This document shows, piece by piece, positions 43,230 through 51,208 of a stretch of 64,000 nt of DNA. Under the pieces are notes generated by a model that worked only from the letters and a program-made list of their open reading frames with translations, was not told the origin of the DNA and searched no databases. Position 1 is the first letter of the stretch. Every line of letters starts with the position of its first letter. Both the position numbers and the translations under genes were made by a program. Where the stretch lies: NCBI RefSeq assembly GCF_042660705.1, contig NZ_JBHSUQ010000001.1; one strand, written 5' to 3'. Origin of the DNA: Undibacterium_A arcticum. GTDB lineage: Bacteria > Pseudomonadota > Gammaproteobacteria > Burkholderiales > Burkholderiaceae_D.

Positions 43230-43925
43230 ATGGTGCGCCGCTTGACCGCGCCAACGCGGCTGGCCATCGCGGGCTGGAGCCTGGCGCTACTGGCGTTGGT
43301 GCCGGTTGCTGCACGGGCCGAGATTTACATTTGCAAGGATGGCGGCGGCCACACCATCACGTCCGACCGGCCGGTCGCCGAATGCGCCGACCGCGTGATG
43401 CGGGTGATGAGCGGCGGCCTGGTGCGGCGCGAAATCGCCGCGCCGCTGACGCCGGAACAGCGGCGTCAGAAGCAGGTGGAACAGGACAAGCTGCGGGCCG
43501 ATGCCGTGGCTGCAGAGGAGCAGCGCCAGCTGGACCGGATCCTGCTGGCGCGCTATCAGAGCGACCTCGACATCGAGGCGGCCCGCAAACGCGCGTTGCA
43601 GCCCGTGCAGGATCTGATCGCAGGATCGAATCAGGCGATCGCCAATGCCGAAAAGCAGCACAGCAGCGTCAAGGCCGAGAGCGAGTTCTACCAGAACAAA
43701 CCCTTGCCATTCACCCTGCGCCGCAAGCAGGAAGAGGCGACACGCACGATCCAGAACGAGCAGAGCAACATCCAGGATCAGAGCGCGACGATCGACGACA
43801 TCAACGCCACGTACGATGCGGCGATGAAGCGCTATCGCGAACTGCGTGGCAGCGATGCCTCGAAGCCGGCAATCGCCAGCGCCGGCAATCTGGATAACAG
43901 CGCCAAAGCGGTGCGCAAGAGATAA
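43230..43925 (+). CDS. DUF4124-domain secreted protein
   Basis: A 231-residue exported protein: signal peptide (WSLALLALVPVAARA) then a DUF4124 start (EIYICKDGGGHTITSDRPVAECADR, in pieces) and a long charged coiled coil from residue ~80 (TPEQRRQKQVEQDKLR, IQNEQSNIQDQSATIDDI). Its role is unknown; this domain is common in betaproteobacterial periplasmic proteins. It is tightly linked to pyrE and ends before a bidirectional-looking terminator. Confidence 0.78.
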   Translation: MVRRLTAPTRLAIAGWSLALLALVPVAARAEIYICKDGGGHTITSDRPVAECADRVMRVMSGGLVRREIAAPLTPEQRRQKQVEQDKLRADAVAAEEQRQLDRILLARYQSDLDIEAARKRALQPVQDLIAGSNQAIANAEKQHSSVKAESEFYQNKPLPFTLRRKQEEATRTIQNEQSNIQDQSATIDDINATYDAAMKRYRELRGSDASKPAIASAGNLDNSAKAVRKR

Positions 43926-43997
43926 GCGAGCGCCAGTTGCACCGGCCGCGCCATGCAGCGTGAACCGCCGGCCGCACCAGCGGGCCAGCGGAGATGC

Positions 43998-44036
43998 CAA
44001 AAAAATGGCGCAGCCAGCGCCGCGCCATCTTGTTTT
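43998..44036 (-). terminator. Terminator between DUF4124 gene and gatB
   Basis: ATGGCGC (44005-44011) pairs with GCGCCAT (44022-44028) around a ten-base loop. On the minus strand it is followed by a T run (complement of the A run at 43999-44005), so it should stop the gat operon; on the plus strand the tail is a poorer CTTGTTTT. Confidence 0.75.
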
Positions 44037-44066
44037 GGCTACGCCGAGAAATGGCGCCGCGCCGCT

Positions 44067-45572
44067 TCAGCCCGCCAGCTTCTTGCGCAGCAATTCGTTG
44101 ACCTGTGCCGGGTTGCCCTTGCCCTTGGTCGCCTTCATCGCCTGGCCGACCAGCGCGTTGAAGGCCTTGTCCTTGCCGGCGCGGAAATCCTCGACCAGTT
44201 TGTCGTTGGCCGCCATCACTTCATCGATGATTTTTTCCAGCGCACCGCTGTCGGAAATCTGTTTCAGTCCTTTTGACTCGATGATTTCGTCCACTAAAGA
44301 CACCCCGACAGTTCCTACAGATACTGTCGTTGGAACTCCGGTTAGTGCAATAGATTTATTTCTACTCCACATCTCCGCAAAGATTTCCTTTGCACTCTTG
44401 CTGGTAATAGTGTTGTCGGCAATTCGCGTTAGTAACAGCGCAAATTGCTCAGCGGTAATGGGCGAATCGGCAATATCGATGTCGGCCCGGTTCAACATGG
44501 ACGACACGTCACCCATCAGCCAGTTGGCAGCAGGTTTGGCCTGCTCCTTGCCGGCCCTGGTCACGACGGCTTCAAAATAGGACGCCATCGCCTTCGATTG
44601 CGTCACCATCGCGGCGTCGTATTCCGTCAACGCAAAATCGCGCACGAAACGCTCGCGCATCGCGCCCGGCAACTCCGGCATGGTGGCTTGCACCTTGGCG
44701 ATCCACTCGGGTGAAATCACCAGCGGCGGCAGGTCGGGGTCGGGGAAATAACGGTAATCCTGCGCGTCTTCCTTGCTGCGCATCGAGCGCGTTTCCTTCT
44801 TGTCCGGGTCGTACAGGCGCGTCGCCTGCTGCACCTTGCCGCCGTCTTCGATCAGTTCGATCTGGCGCCGCACCTCGTAGTTGATCGCGTCTTCCATGAA
44901 GCGGAACGAGTTCAGGTTCTTGATCTCGCAGCGGGTGCCGTACTCCTTCTGGCCGAGCGGACGCACCGACACGTTGGCGTCGCAGCGGAATGAGCCTTCC
45001 TGCATGTTGCCGTCGCACAGGCCGAGCCAGGTCACCAGCGAGTGCAGCGCCTTGGCATAGGCGACCGCTTCGGCGGCGCTGCGCATGTCGGGCTCGGTGA
45101 CGATTTCCAGCAGCGGGGTGCCGGCCCGATTGAGGTCGATGCCGGTCATGCCGTGGTAATCCTCATGCAGCGATTTGCCGGCGTCTTCTTCGAGGTGGGC
45201 GCGCGTCAGCTGCACCGAGCGCAGCTCGGGTTTGCCATCCTTCTCGAACATGAACGAGACCTTGCCGCCTTGCACCACGGGGATTTCGAACTGGCTGATC
45301 TGATAGCCCTTGGGCAGATCGGGGTAGAAATAATTCTTGCGCGCGAATACCGACCTCGGCGTGATCGTCGCACCGATCGCCAGGCCAAACTGGATCGCCT
45401 TCTCGACCGCGCCGCGGTTCATCACCGGCAGCACGCCCGGCAGCGCCAGATCGACCGGGCTGGCCTGGGTGTTCGGTTCGGCGCCGAAGCGGGTCGAGGC
45501 GCCACTGAAAATTTTCGATTGGGTCGTGAGCTGCGCATGCGTCTCCAGACCGATGACTACTTCCCACTGCAT
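44067..45572 (-). CDS. gatB: Asp-tRNA(Asn)/Glu-tRNA(Gln) amidotransferase subunit B
   Basis: A 501-residue kinase subunit of GatCAB: WEVVIGLETHAQL, FPDLPKGYQISQFE-type text, HLEEDAGKSLHE, NRAGTPLLEIVTEPD, the cradle domain and a YqeY tail (ALVGQAMKATKGKGNP). It phosphorylates Glu-tRNA or Asp-tRNA, and GatA then amidates it. About 15 extra residues (ALTGVPTTVSVGTVGVS region, ~44292-44345) lie in a more AT-rich stretch between the MWSRN and DEIIESKGL blocks where relatives are shorter. Last gene of the leftward operon. Confidence 0.94.
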   Translation of the reverse strand: MQWEVVIGLETHAQLTTQSKIFSGASTRFGAEPNTQASPVDLALPGVLPVMNRGAVEKAIQFGLAIGATITPRSVFARKNYFYPDLPKGYQISQFEIPVVQGGKVSFMFEKDGKPELRSVQLTRAHLEEDAGKSLHEDYHGMTGIDLNRAGTPLLEIVTEPDMRSAAEAVAYAKALHSLVTWLGLCDGNMQEGSFRCDANVSVRPLGQKEYGTRCEIKNLNSFRFMEDAINYEVRRQIELIEDGGKVQQATRLYDPDKKETRSMRSKEDAQDYRYFPDPDLPPLVISPEWIAKVQATMPELPGAMRERFVRDFALTEYDAAMVTQSKAMASYFEAVVTRAGKEQAKPAANWLMGDVSSMLNRADIDIADSPITAEQFALLLTRIADNTITSKSAKEIFAEMWSRNKSIALTGVPTTVSVGTVGVSLVDEIIESKGLKQISDSGALEKIIDEVMAANDKLVEDFRAGKDKAFNALVGQAMKATKGKGNPAQVNELLRKKLAG

Positions 45573-45617
45573 AATGACCTCACTAGTATTCGCTGATCTC
45601 TTGATGTTCTTGCTGTT

Positions 45618-46133
45618 CTACTCTTCATAGCGGCAGCCGCCGGTGTTCAGATCGACCGACAGCGCCGAAAAATTATTGCGCGAACCGCATAGCACCGGAC
45701 AGCTTGGCTTGATCCGGACCGTGTCGCCATTGCGCTCCAGACGGACCGTGCAATTGGCGCCGTGCTCAGAATCGTAGCCGCGTGCGGCGCGCGCCGCGTG
45801 CGGGTCCTTCAGCCGGAGGCGCCAGCCGTGTTCCGTGATTTCTGCCTGTACGCCATCGTCGCTGTCGATGCTACAATCGAAGCCGTGGGTGCTGCGATGC
45901 AGCGACGACTCCCAGCGCAGTGCCTTGATCTGCGTGCCGTCGAGCCGGATCTCGCCGTTGTCGGCATAGATCGTCGGCCCGAGATCCTCGCTGCGCGTGG
46001 TGCTGCAGGAAAAGCGCAGGTCGAGTTGCTGTGCCAGCGCCGCGCTTGGCCCCGCCGCAGCGCTGAGCAAACCAAGCAGCGCGAGCGAACGCAGCACCGC
46101 GCTGGTGGCGGCGCGGGTCACGGGATTTTTCAT
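45618..46133 (-). CDS. Unrecognised secreted protein between gatA and gatB
   Basis: A 171-residue protein with a signal peptide (LRSLALLGLLSAAAGPSAALA, cut near residue 35) and a body with five cysteines (FSCSTTR, FDCSID, ANCTVRL, PSCPVLCG, GGCRYEE), which suggests disulfides in the periplasm. The beta-rich, charged text is not one that I can name. Its ATG overlaps the gatA stop as ATGA, so it is made with the amidotransferase though it is exported. A longer in-frame extension to 46508 is antisense to nothing useful and overlaps gatA. Confidence 0.6.
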   Translation of the reverse strand: MKNPVTRAATSAVLRSLALLGLLSAAAGPSAALAQQLDLRFSCSTTRSEDLGPTIYADNGEIRLDGTQIKALRWESSLHRSTHGFDCSIDSDDGVQAEITEHGWRLRLKDPHAARAARGYDSEHGANCTVRLERNGDTVRIKPSCPVLCGSRNNFSALSVDLNTGGCRYEE

Positions 46134-47601
46134 ACGCCGGCCGGCGCCCGCAGATGCCAGTCCGTCGCCTGCTGGTACTGGTGCGCAACGTTCAGCAGCT
46201 TCGCTTCGGCGAAATAGTTGCCGATGATTTGCAGGCCGACCGGACGGTGGACATTCTTCTCGCCCTGACCGAAGCCGCACGGAATCGACATACCGGGCAA
46301 GCCGGCCAGACTGGTCGACAGCGTGTAAATATCGGCCAGATAGTTGGCGACCGGATCGTTGGCCTTGGCACCCAGATCCCACGCCACGGTCGGCGCCACC
46401 GGCCCCATGATGACATCGCACCGGGTAAATGCATCCTGAAAATCCTGCGCGATCAAACGGCGGATTTTCTGCGCCTGCAGGTAGTAGGCATCGTAATAAC
46501 CGTGGCACAACACGTAGGTGCCGACCAGGATGCGGCGCTGCACTTCGTCGCCAAAACCTTCGGCGCGCGATTTCTTGTACATGTCGGCCAGGTCCTTGTA
46601 CTCCTTGGCGCGATGACCGTAGCGCACGCCGTCGAAGCGCGACAGATTGGACGATGCTTCGGCCGGCGCGATCACGTAATACACCGGGATCGACAGCTTG
46701 GTTTTCGGCAATGAAATATCCACCAGCGTGGCGCCCAGCTTTTCGTATTCGGCCAACGCGGCGCGGATGGCCTGCTCCACATCGGCAGCCAGACCTTCAC
46801 CGAAATATTCCTTGGGGATGCCAATCCGTAAACCTTGCAGCGGCTGGTTCAAATCGCGCGCGTAGTCTTCCTTGTCGCCGCCCTGGCCCGGCTCCAGACT
46901 GGTCGAGTCGCGCGGATCGAAGCCGGCCATCGCATTCAATAGCAGTGCGCAATCTTCGGCGGACTTGGCGATCGGGCCGGCCTGGTCGAGCGACGATGCG
47001 AACGCGATCATGCCGTAACGCGAGACCCGGCCATAGGTCGGCTTGATGCCGGTGACGCCGCAGAATGACGCCGGCTGCCGGATCGAGCCGCCGGTGTCGG
47101 TGGCGGTCGCGGCCGGGGCCAGCCGGGCCGCAATCGCGGCCGCCGAGCCGCCGGACGAGCCGCCCGGGATCGCGCTCTTGTCCCACGGATTCTTGACCGG
47201 GCCGAAGTGCGAATTTTCATTCGACGAGCCCATCGCGAACTCGTCGCAATTGAGTTTGCCGAGCGTGACCATGCCGGCCGCGTTGAACTGTTCCACTACG
47301 GCAGCATCGAACGGGCTGGTGTAATTTTCCAACATCTTCGAGCCGGCAGTGGCGCGCCAGCCGCGCGTGACGAAAATGTCCTTGTGCGCAATCGGGATGC
47401 CGGTCAGCGCAGTGGCGTCGTTGTTGGCCAGACGCTGGTCGGCCGCCGCCGCCTGTTGCAGGGTCAGCGCGCGATCGACGTGCAGGAAGGCATTCAGGTC
47501 GCTATGTCCGATGCGATCGAGAAACAGCGCCGCCAGTTCAGTAGCTGAAACTTGCTTGGCGTGCAGCAGGGTCGATAGTTGTTTGAGTGTTTGGTATGCA
47601 T
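46130..47601 (-). CDS. gatA: Asp-tRNA(Asn)/Glu-tRNA(Gln) amidotransferase subunit A, frameshift at codon 4
   Basis: Amidase subunit, 490 residues if repaired. The triad is visible: Lys in IAHKDIF, Ser in GGSSGGSAAAIAARL and TDTGGSIRQPASF. From the ATG at 47601 the frame reads MHTK, then slips because one A is missing in an A3 run (~47590); one more A gives MHTKTLKQLSTLLHAKQVSATEL in pieces, continuous with the rest. The longest uninterrupted ATG-started piece begins only at 47335. GatCAB is essential in bacteria lacking AsnRS or GlnRS, so I read this as a sequence error. Confidence 0.92.
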
Positions 47602-47650
47602 GACGTGGGTGATGGCGTTGCGGTCCGGGTTTGTTGCACTGTTGCGCGCT

Positions 47651-47695
47651 CAGGTGTGCGTTCAGGTGCGCATTCAGGTGCGCATTCAGGTGATC
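47651..47695. repeat. Tandem 12-nt repeats between gatC and gatA
   Basis: CAGGTGTGCGTT, CAGGTGCGCATT twice and a partial CAGGTGATC lie head to tail. They end 3 nt before the gatC stop codon on the leftward transcript, in the ~95-nt gap before gatA. Confidence 0.8.
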
Positions 47696-47697
47696 AA

Positions 47698-48000
47698 TTA
47701 CTCGATCACCTTCGGCACCAGATACAGGCCGTCCTGCGTCGCCGGCGCCGATCGCAGGTAATCGTCGCGCCGGTTCGATTCGGTCACCACGTCCTCGCGC
47801 AGGCGCAGCGACAGGTTCTGCATGTGCGCCGCGATCGGGTGGCTCAGCGGTTCGATGCCGCTGGTATCGACCGCGCTCATCTGTTCGACCAGTGCAAAAA
47901 TGCCGTTGAGCTGATCCAGGGTGGTGTTCGCCTGATCGTCGGAGAGTTCGAGTTGCGCCAGATTGGCGATGCGTTTGACGTCGGAAAGGGCAAGAGACAT
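47698..48000 (-). CDS. gatC: Asp-tRNA(Asn)/Glu-tRNA(Gln) amidotransferase subunit C
   Basis: A 100-residue GatC: MSLALSDVKRIANLAQLEL start at 48000, FALVEQMSAVDTSGIEPLSHP, LRLREDVVTESNRRDDYL and the C-terminal GLYLVPKVIE. It stabilises the GatA-GatB complex. First gene of the leftward operon gatC-gatA-secreted protein-gatB, divergent from mreB. An upstream ATG at 48048 adds 16 residues not seen in the family. Confidence 0.94.
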   Translation of the reverse strand: MSLALSDVKRIANLAQLELSDDQANTTLDQLNGIFALVEQMSAVDTSGIEPLSHPIAAHMQNLSLRLREDVVTESNRRDDYLRSAPATQDGLYLVPKVIE

Positions 48001-48116
48001 GATCGAATGGCGCCCAATTACGGCGCAGGGAAAAGGATTAAAAAGCACGTTAAAAGCGGCAAAACATCATAAAAACAGCCTATTTATCCAGCATTCGGTC
48101 AAAATTTTTGAGTGTT

Positions 48117-48145
48117 TTGCGCGCCAATATCCGCCAGATTATAAG
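48117..48145 (+). promoter_or_regulatory. Sigma-70-type promoter for mreB
   Basis: TTGCGC (48117-48122) and TATAAG (48140-48145) with 17-nt spacing, in the 280-nt gap between gatC and mreB. It would give a leader of ~130 nt. Confidence 0.45.
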
Positions 48146-48281
48146 GTAGAATGGCGGGTTATTGCGTTGCTGGTGCCAGAAGACTCGCCATGAGTGGCCG
48201 CCGCACGCATCGCTAGCACCCGAACACCCCGTTGGCACCCCCAATAATACTAAGCGCAGATGTGGCGCATCAGGACAATAC

Positions 48282-49325
48282 ATGTTTGGATTTTTACGCA
48301 GTTATTTTTCGAACGATCTGGCGATCGATCTGGGCACGGCCAATACGCTGATTTATGTGCGCGGCCAAGGCATCGTGCTCGACGAACCGTCGGTCGTTGC
48401 GATCCGCCAGGAAGGCGGTCCGAACGGCAAGAAGACCATTCAGGCGGTCGGCAAGGAAGCCAAGCAGATGCTGGGCAAGGTGCCTGGCAACATCGAGGCG
48501 ATTCGCCCGATGAAAGACGGCGTCATTGCCGACTTCACGGTTACCGAGCAAATGCTCAAGCAGTTCATCCGCATGGTGCATGATTCCAAATTCTTCAAGC
48601 CATCGCCGCGCATCATCATCTGCGTGCCGTGCGGCTCGACCCAGGTCGAGCGCCGCGCGATTCGCGAATCGGCACTCGGCGCCGGCGCCTCGCAGGTGTA
48701 CCTGATCGAAGAGCCGATGGCGGCCGCGATCGGCGCCGGCCTGCCGGTGTCGGATGCGACCGGTTCGATGGTGGTCGACATCGGCGGCGGCACCACCGAA
48801 GTCGGCATCATCTCGCTCGGCGGCATGGTCTACAAGGGCTCGGTCCGCGTCGGCGGCGACAAGTTCGACGAAGCGATCGTCAACTACATCCGCCGCAACT
48901 ACGGCATGCTGATCGGCGAGCAAACTGCCGAAGCGATCAAGAAGGCGATCGGTTCAGCTTTCCCGGGTTCCGAAGTCAAGGAAATGGAAGTCAAGGGCCG
49001 CAACCTGTCGGAAGGCATCCCGCGTTCGTTTACGATTTCCAGCAACGAGATCCTGGAAGCGCTGACCGATCCGCTCAACAACATCGTGTCCGCCGTCAAG
49101 AACGCGCTGGAACAAACGCCGCCGGAACTCGGTGCCGACATCGCCGAAAAAGGCATGATGCTGACCGGCGGTGGCGCGCTGCTGCGCGACCTCGACCGTC
49201 TGCTGATGGAAGAGACCGGCCTGCCGGTGCTGGTGGCGGAAGATCCTCTGACCTGCGTGGTACGCGGTTCCGGCATGGCGCTGGAGCGGATGGACCAGCT
49301 CGGCTCGATCTTCTCGTACGAATAA
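48282..49325 (+). CDS. mreB: Rod-shape-determining actin homologue MreB
   Basis: A 347-residue MreB of standard length starting MFGFLRSYFSNDLAIDLG at 48282. Actin-type phosphate motifs: DLGTANTLIYV and VVDIGGGTTEVGIISLGG; adenosine motif GMMLTGGGALLRDL. It polymerises under the membrane and directs the elongasome. First gene of mreBCD-mrdA-rodA. Confidence 0.98.
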   Translation: MFGFLRSYFSNDLAIDLGTANTLIYVRGQGIVLDEPSVVAIRQEGGPNGKKTIQAVGKEAKQMLGKVPGNIEAIRPMKDGVIADFTVTEQMLKQFIRMVHDSKFFKPSPRIIICVPCGSTQVERRAIRESALGAGASQVYLIEEPMAAAIGAGLPVSDATGSMVVDIGGGTTEVGIISLGGMVYKGSVRVGGDKFDEAIVNYIRRNYGMLIGEQTAEAIKKAIGSAFPGSEVKEMEVKGRNLSEGIPRSFTISSNEILEALTDPLNNIVSAVKNALEQTPPELGADIAEKGMMLTGGGALLRDLDRLLMEETGLPVLVAEDPLTCVVRGSGMALERMDQLGSIFSYE

Positions 49326-49452
49326 CAGTGCCGTTGCCGGTGATGCGCGCCGCCAGCCGCCGGCCCTGCCGGCGATTGGCGGCGTTGCCATTGCGGCGTC
49401 GCCATCGTGTTTCGTCACCCTGTATCCAACACGCTAACTGGTAAGTCGTTCC

Positions 49453-50526
49453 ATGGAATACAGTCCACCACCGCTGTTCAAGCAAGGCGCGCCAGCGCTG
49501 GCCAAAGTGGTGTTTTTCGCATTGATCGCGATCATCCTGCTGGTCGCGGATTCGCGCATGCGCTCGCTCGCGCTGATCCGCCAGCTGGTCGGCACCGCCT
49601 TGTATCCGCTGCAGATGGTGGCGATGATGCCGCGCAACGCGGCGTACAAGGTCGGTGACTATTTTACAGCGCAGAGCTCGCTTGAAACAGAACTCAAGAA
49701 CCTGAAGCGGCAGCAGGTCGCCAACGCGCTGATCTTGCAGCAGGCACAACAGATGAACGCCGAAAACCTGCATTTGCGCAAACTGCTTGAGGTGCGCGAG
49801 CGGGTGCCGGTGAAATCGGTGCTGAGCGAAATTCTGTACGACGCGCGCGATGCATTCACCCGCAAGATCGTGATGGATCGCGGTACCCATGATGGCGTTG
49901 CGCTGGGGCAGCCGGTGATCGATGCGATCGGCGTAGTCGGCCAGGTCACGCGGGTGTTCATGCTCACCTCCGAAGTGACGCTGCTGACCGACAAGGATCA
50001 GGCGATCCCGGTGCAGGTCGTGCGCAACGGCTTGCGCAGCGTGGCTTACGGTCGTGGCCAGGCGGGCGTGCTCGATCTGCGCTTCATGGCGGCCAATGCC
50101 GACATCAAGGTCGGCGACGTGCTGGTCACGTCCGGCATCGACGGCGTGTATCCGCCCGGCTTGGCGGTGGCAAGAGTCCAGCAGGTCGACAGTAATGCGA
50201 CCGGCGCCTTCGGTCGCATCGTCTGCCAGCCGCTGGCCGGCATCGACCGCAACCGGCAATTGCTGATCTTGCTGGCCGACCTGCACATTGCGCCGCGCCC
50301 GGAGCCTGAACCTGGCGACAAGCTGGGAAAAAAGCGCGCGGGCAAGGAAGCGGTCAAGGCTAACGGCAACGACGCTGCTGCCCAAACGAGCGTCAAGGAC
50401 GCGCCGAAAGAGGCCGCCAAGCCGGCTCAGAGCGATGCCGCCAAACCGGCTCAGAGCGATGCCGCCAAACCGGCTCAGAACAATGCCGCCAAACAGGGGC
50501 CGAAGGCCAAGGAGGCCGCGCAATGA
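49453..50526 (+). CDS. mreC: Rod-shape-determining protein MreC
   Basis: A 357-residue bitopic protein: membrane helix at ~18-35 (VVFFALIAIILLVADSR), coiled coil at ~70-110 (LETELKNLKRQQVANALI), beta barrels with RDAFTRKIVMDRGTHDGV and GVYPPGLAVARV. The C-terminal ~70 residues are a low-complexity tail with AKPAQSD-type units in tandem (encoded by 24-nt repeats at ~50419-50490), absent from many MreC proteins. It scaffolds PBP2 and RodA in the periplasm. It overlaps mreD by 4 nt. Confidence 0.94.
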   Translation: MEYSPPPLFKQGAPALAKVVFFALIAIILLVADSRMRSLALIRQLVGTALYPLQMVAMMPRNAAYKVGDYFTAQSSLETELKNLKRQQVANALILQQAQQMNAENLHLRKLLEVRERVPVKSVLSEILYDARDAFTRKIVMDRGTHDGVALGQPVIDAIGVVGQVTRVFMLTSEVTLLTDKDQAIPVQVVRNGLRSVAYGRGQAGVLDLRFMAANADIKVGDVLVTSGIDGVYPPGLAVARVQQVDSNATGAFGRIVCQPLAGIDRNRQLLILLADLHIAPRPEPEPGDKLGKKRAGKEAVKANGNDAAAQTSVKDAPKEAAKPAQSDAAKPAQSDAAKPAQNNAAKQGPKAKEAAQ

Positions 50527-51035
50527 ACCGTCCGCTATACATCCTGCAGCCGGTCAACCCGGCGTTCATCGCGTTCAGCATCTTCATCGCCTTTCTGCTG
50601 AATCTGCTGCCATGGGGACATTGGGTAGCCGTGCCGGATTTCGTCGCGCTGGTGCTGGTGTTCTGGGGTATCCGGCAGCCGCGCCAGGTCGGTATCGGTG
50701 TGGCGTTCTTCATGGGGCTGCTGATGGATGTGCACGACGCCACGCTGCTCGGTGAAAACGCGCTGGCGTACACCTTGCTGTCGTTCTTCGCGATCATGAT
50801 TCATCGCCGCGTGATGTGGTTCCCGGTGCCGACCCAGGCACTGCACGTATTGCCGCTGTTGCTGTTGACCCAGGCGGTGCAGTTGATGGTGCGCTACGCG
50901 GTCAGCGGCCAGTTCCCCGGCTGGCTGTATTTCAGCGAGAGCTTCGTATCGGTATTGCTGTGGCCGCTGGTGACGTGGATGCTGCTGGCGCCGCAGCGGC
51001 GCTCGGTAGACCGCGATTTGACGCGACCGATCTGA
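50523..51035 (+). CDS. mreD: Rod-shape-determining protein MreD
   Basis: A 170-residue membrane protein with five or six hydrophobic segments, starting MNRPLYILQPVNPAF. FVALVLVFWGIRQPRQVGIGVAFFMGLLMDVHD in pieces is typical MreD text (Pro-Arg-Gln-Val-Gly and GLLMDV). It belongs to the elongasome. Its stop codon is followed at once by the second structured repeat. Confidence 0.93.
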   Translation: MNRPLYILQPVNPAFIAFSIFIAFLLNLLPWGHWVAVPDFVALVLVFWGIRQPRQVGIGVAFFMGLLMDVHDATLLGENALAYTLLSFFAIMIHRRVMWFPVPTQALHVLPLLLLTQAVQLMVRYAVSGQFPGWLYFSESFVSVLLWPLVTWMLLAPQRRSVDRDLTRPI

Positions 51036-51038
51036 GTT

Positions 51039-51162
51039 GGCCTCCGTAAACCTACTGCATGCAAACAATAAGGCAATCTCAAGCCTGCGATGCTCGCCGT
51101 ACCTGCGTACGACTGCGCTTCTCAACTTGACCTTGCGCCGCTCGCTACGGTTTCCCGAGGCC
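51039..51162 (+). repeat. Structured intergenic element, copy B
   Basis: A ~124-nt element between mreD and mrdA. The outer arms GGCCTCCGTAAACC (51039-51052) and GGTTTCCCGAGGCC (51149-51162) pair at 12 of 14 positions. The core (cctgcgatgctcgccgtacc, then tgcgtacg, gcttctc, gcgccgctcgctacg) matches copy A at 33561-33681, but the outer arms are unrelated to those of copy A in sequence. Same orientation relative to the host operon. Confidence 0.8.
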
Positions 51163-51208
51163 ACCTTAGGAGTTCTGTATCAGTATTGCAGTACCAGTTT
51201 GACACCCC

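Noticed and set aside
45618..46508. A 296-residue start for the secreted protein
   Set aside because: The first ~125 residues are gatA in another frame; the signal peptide starts at 46133.
47651..47695. Short CRISPR array
   Set aside because: Direct repeats have no spacers between them and there are no cas genes in the window.
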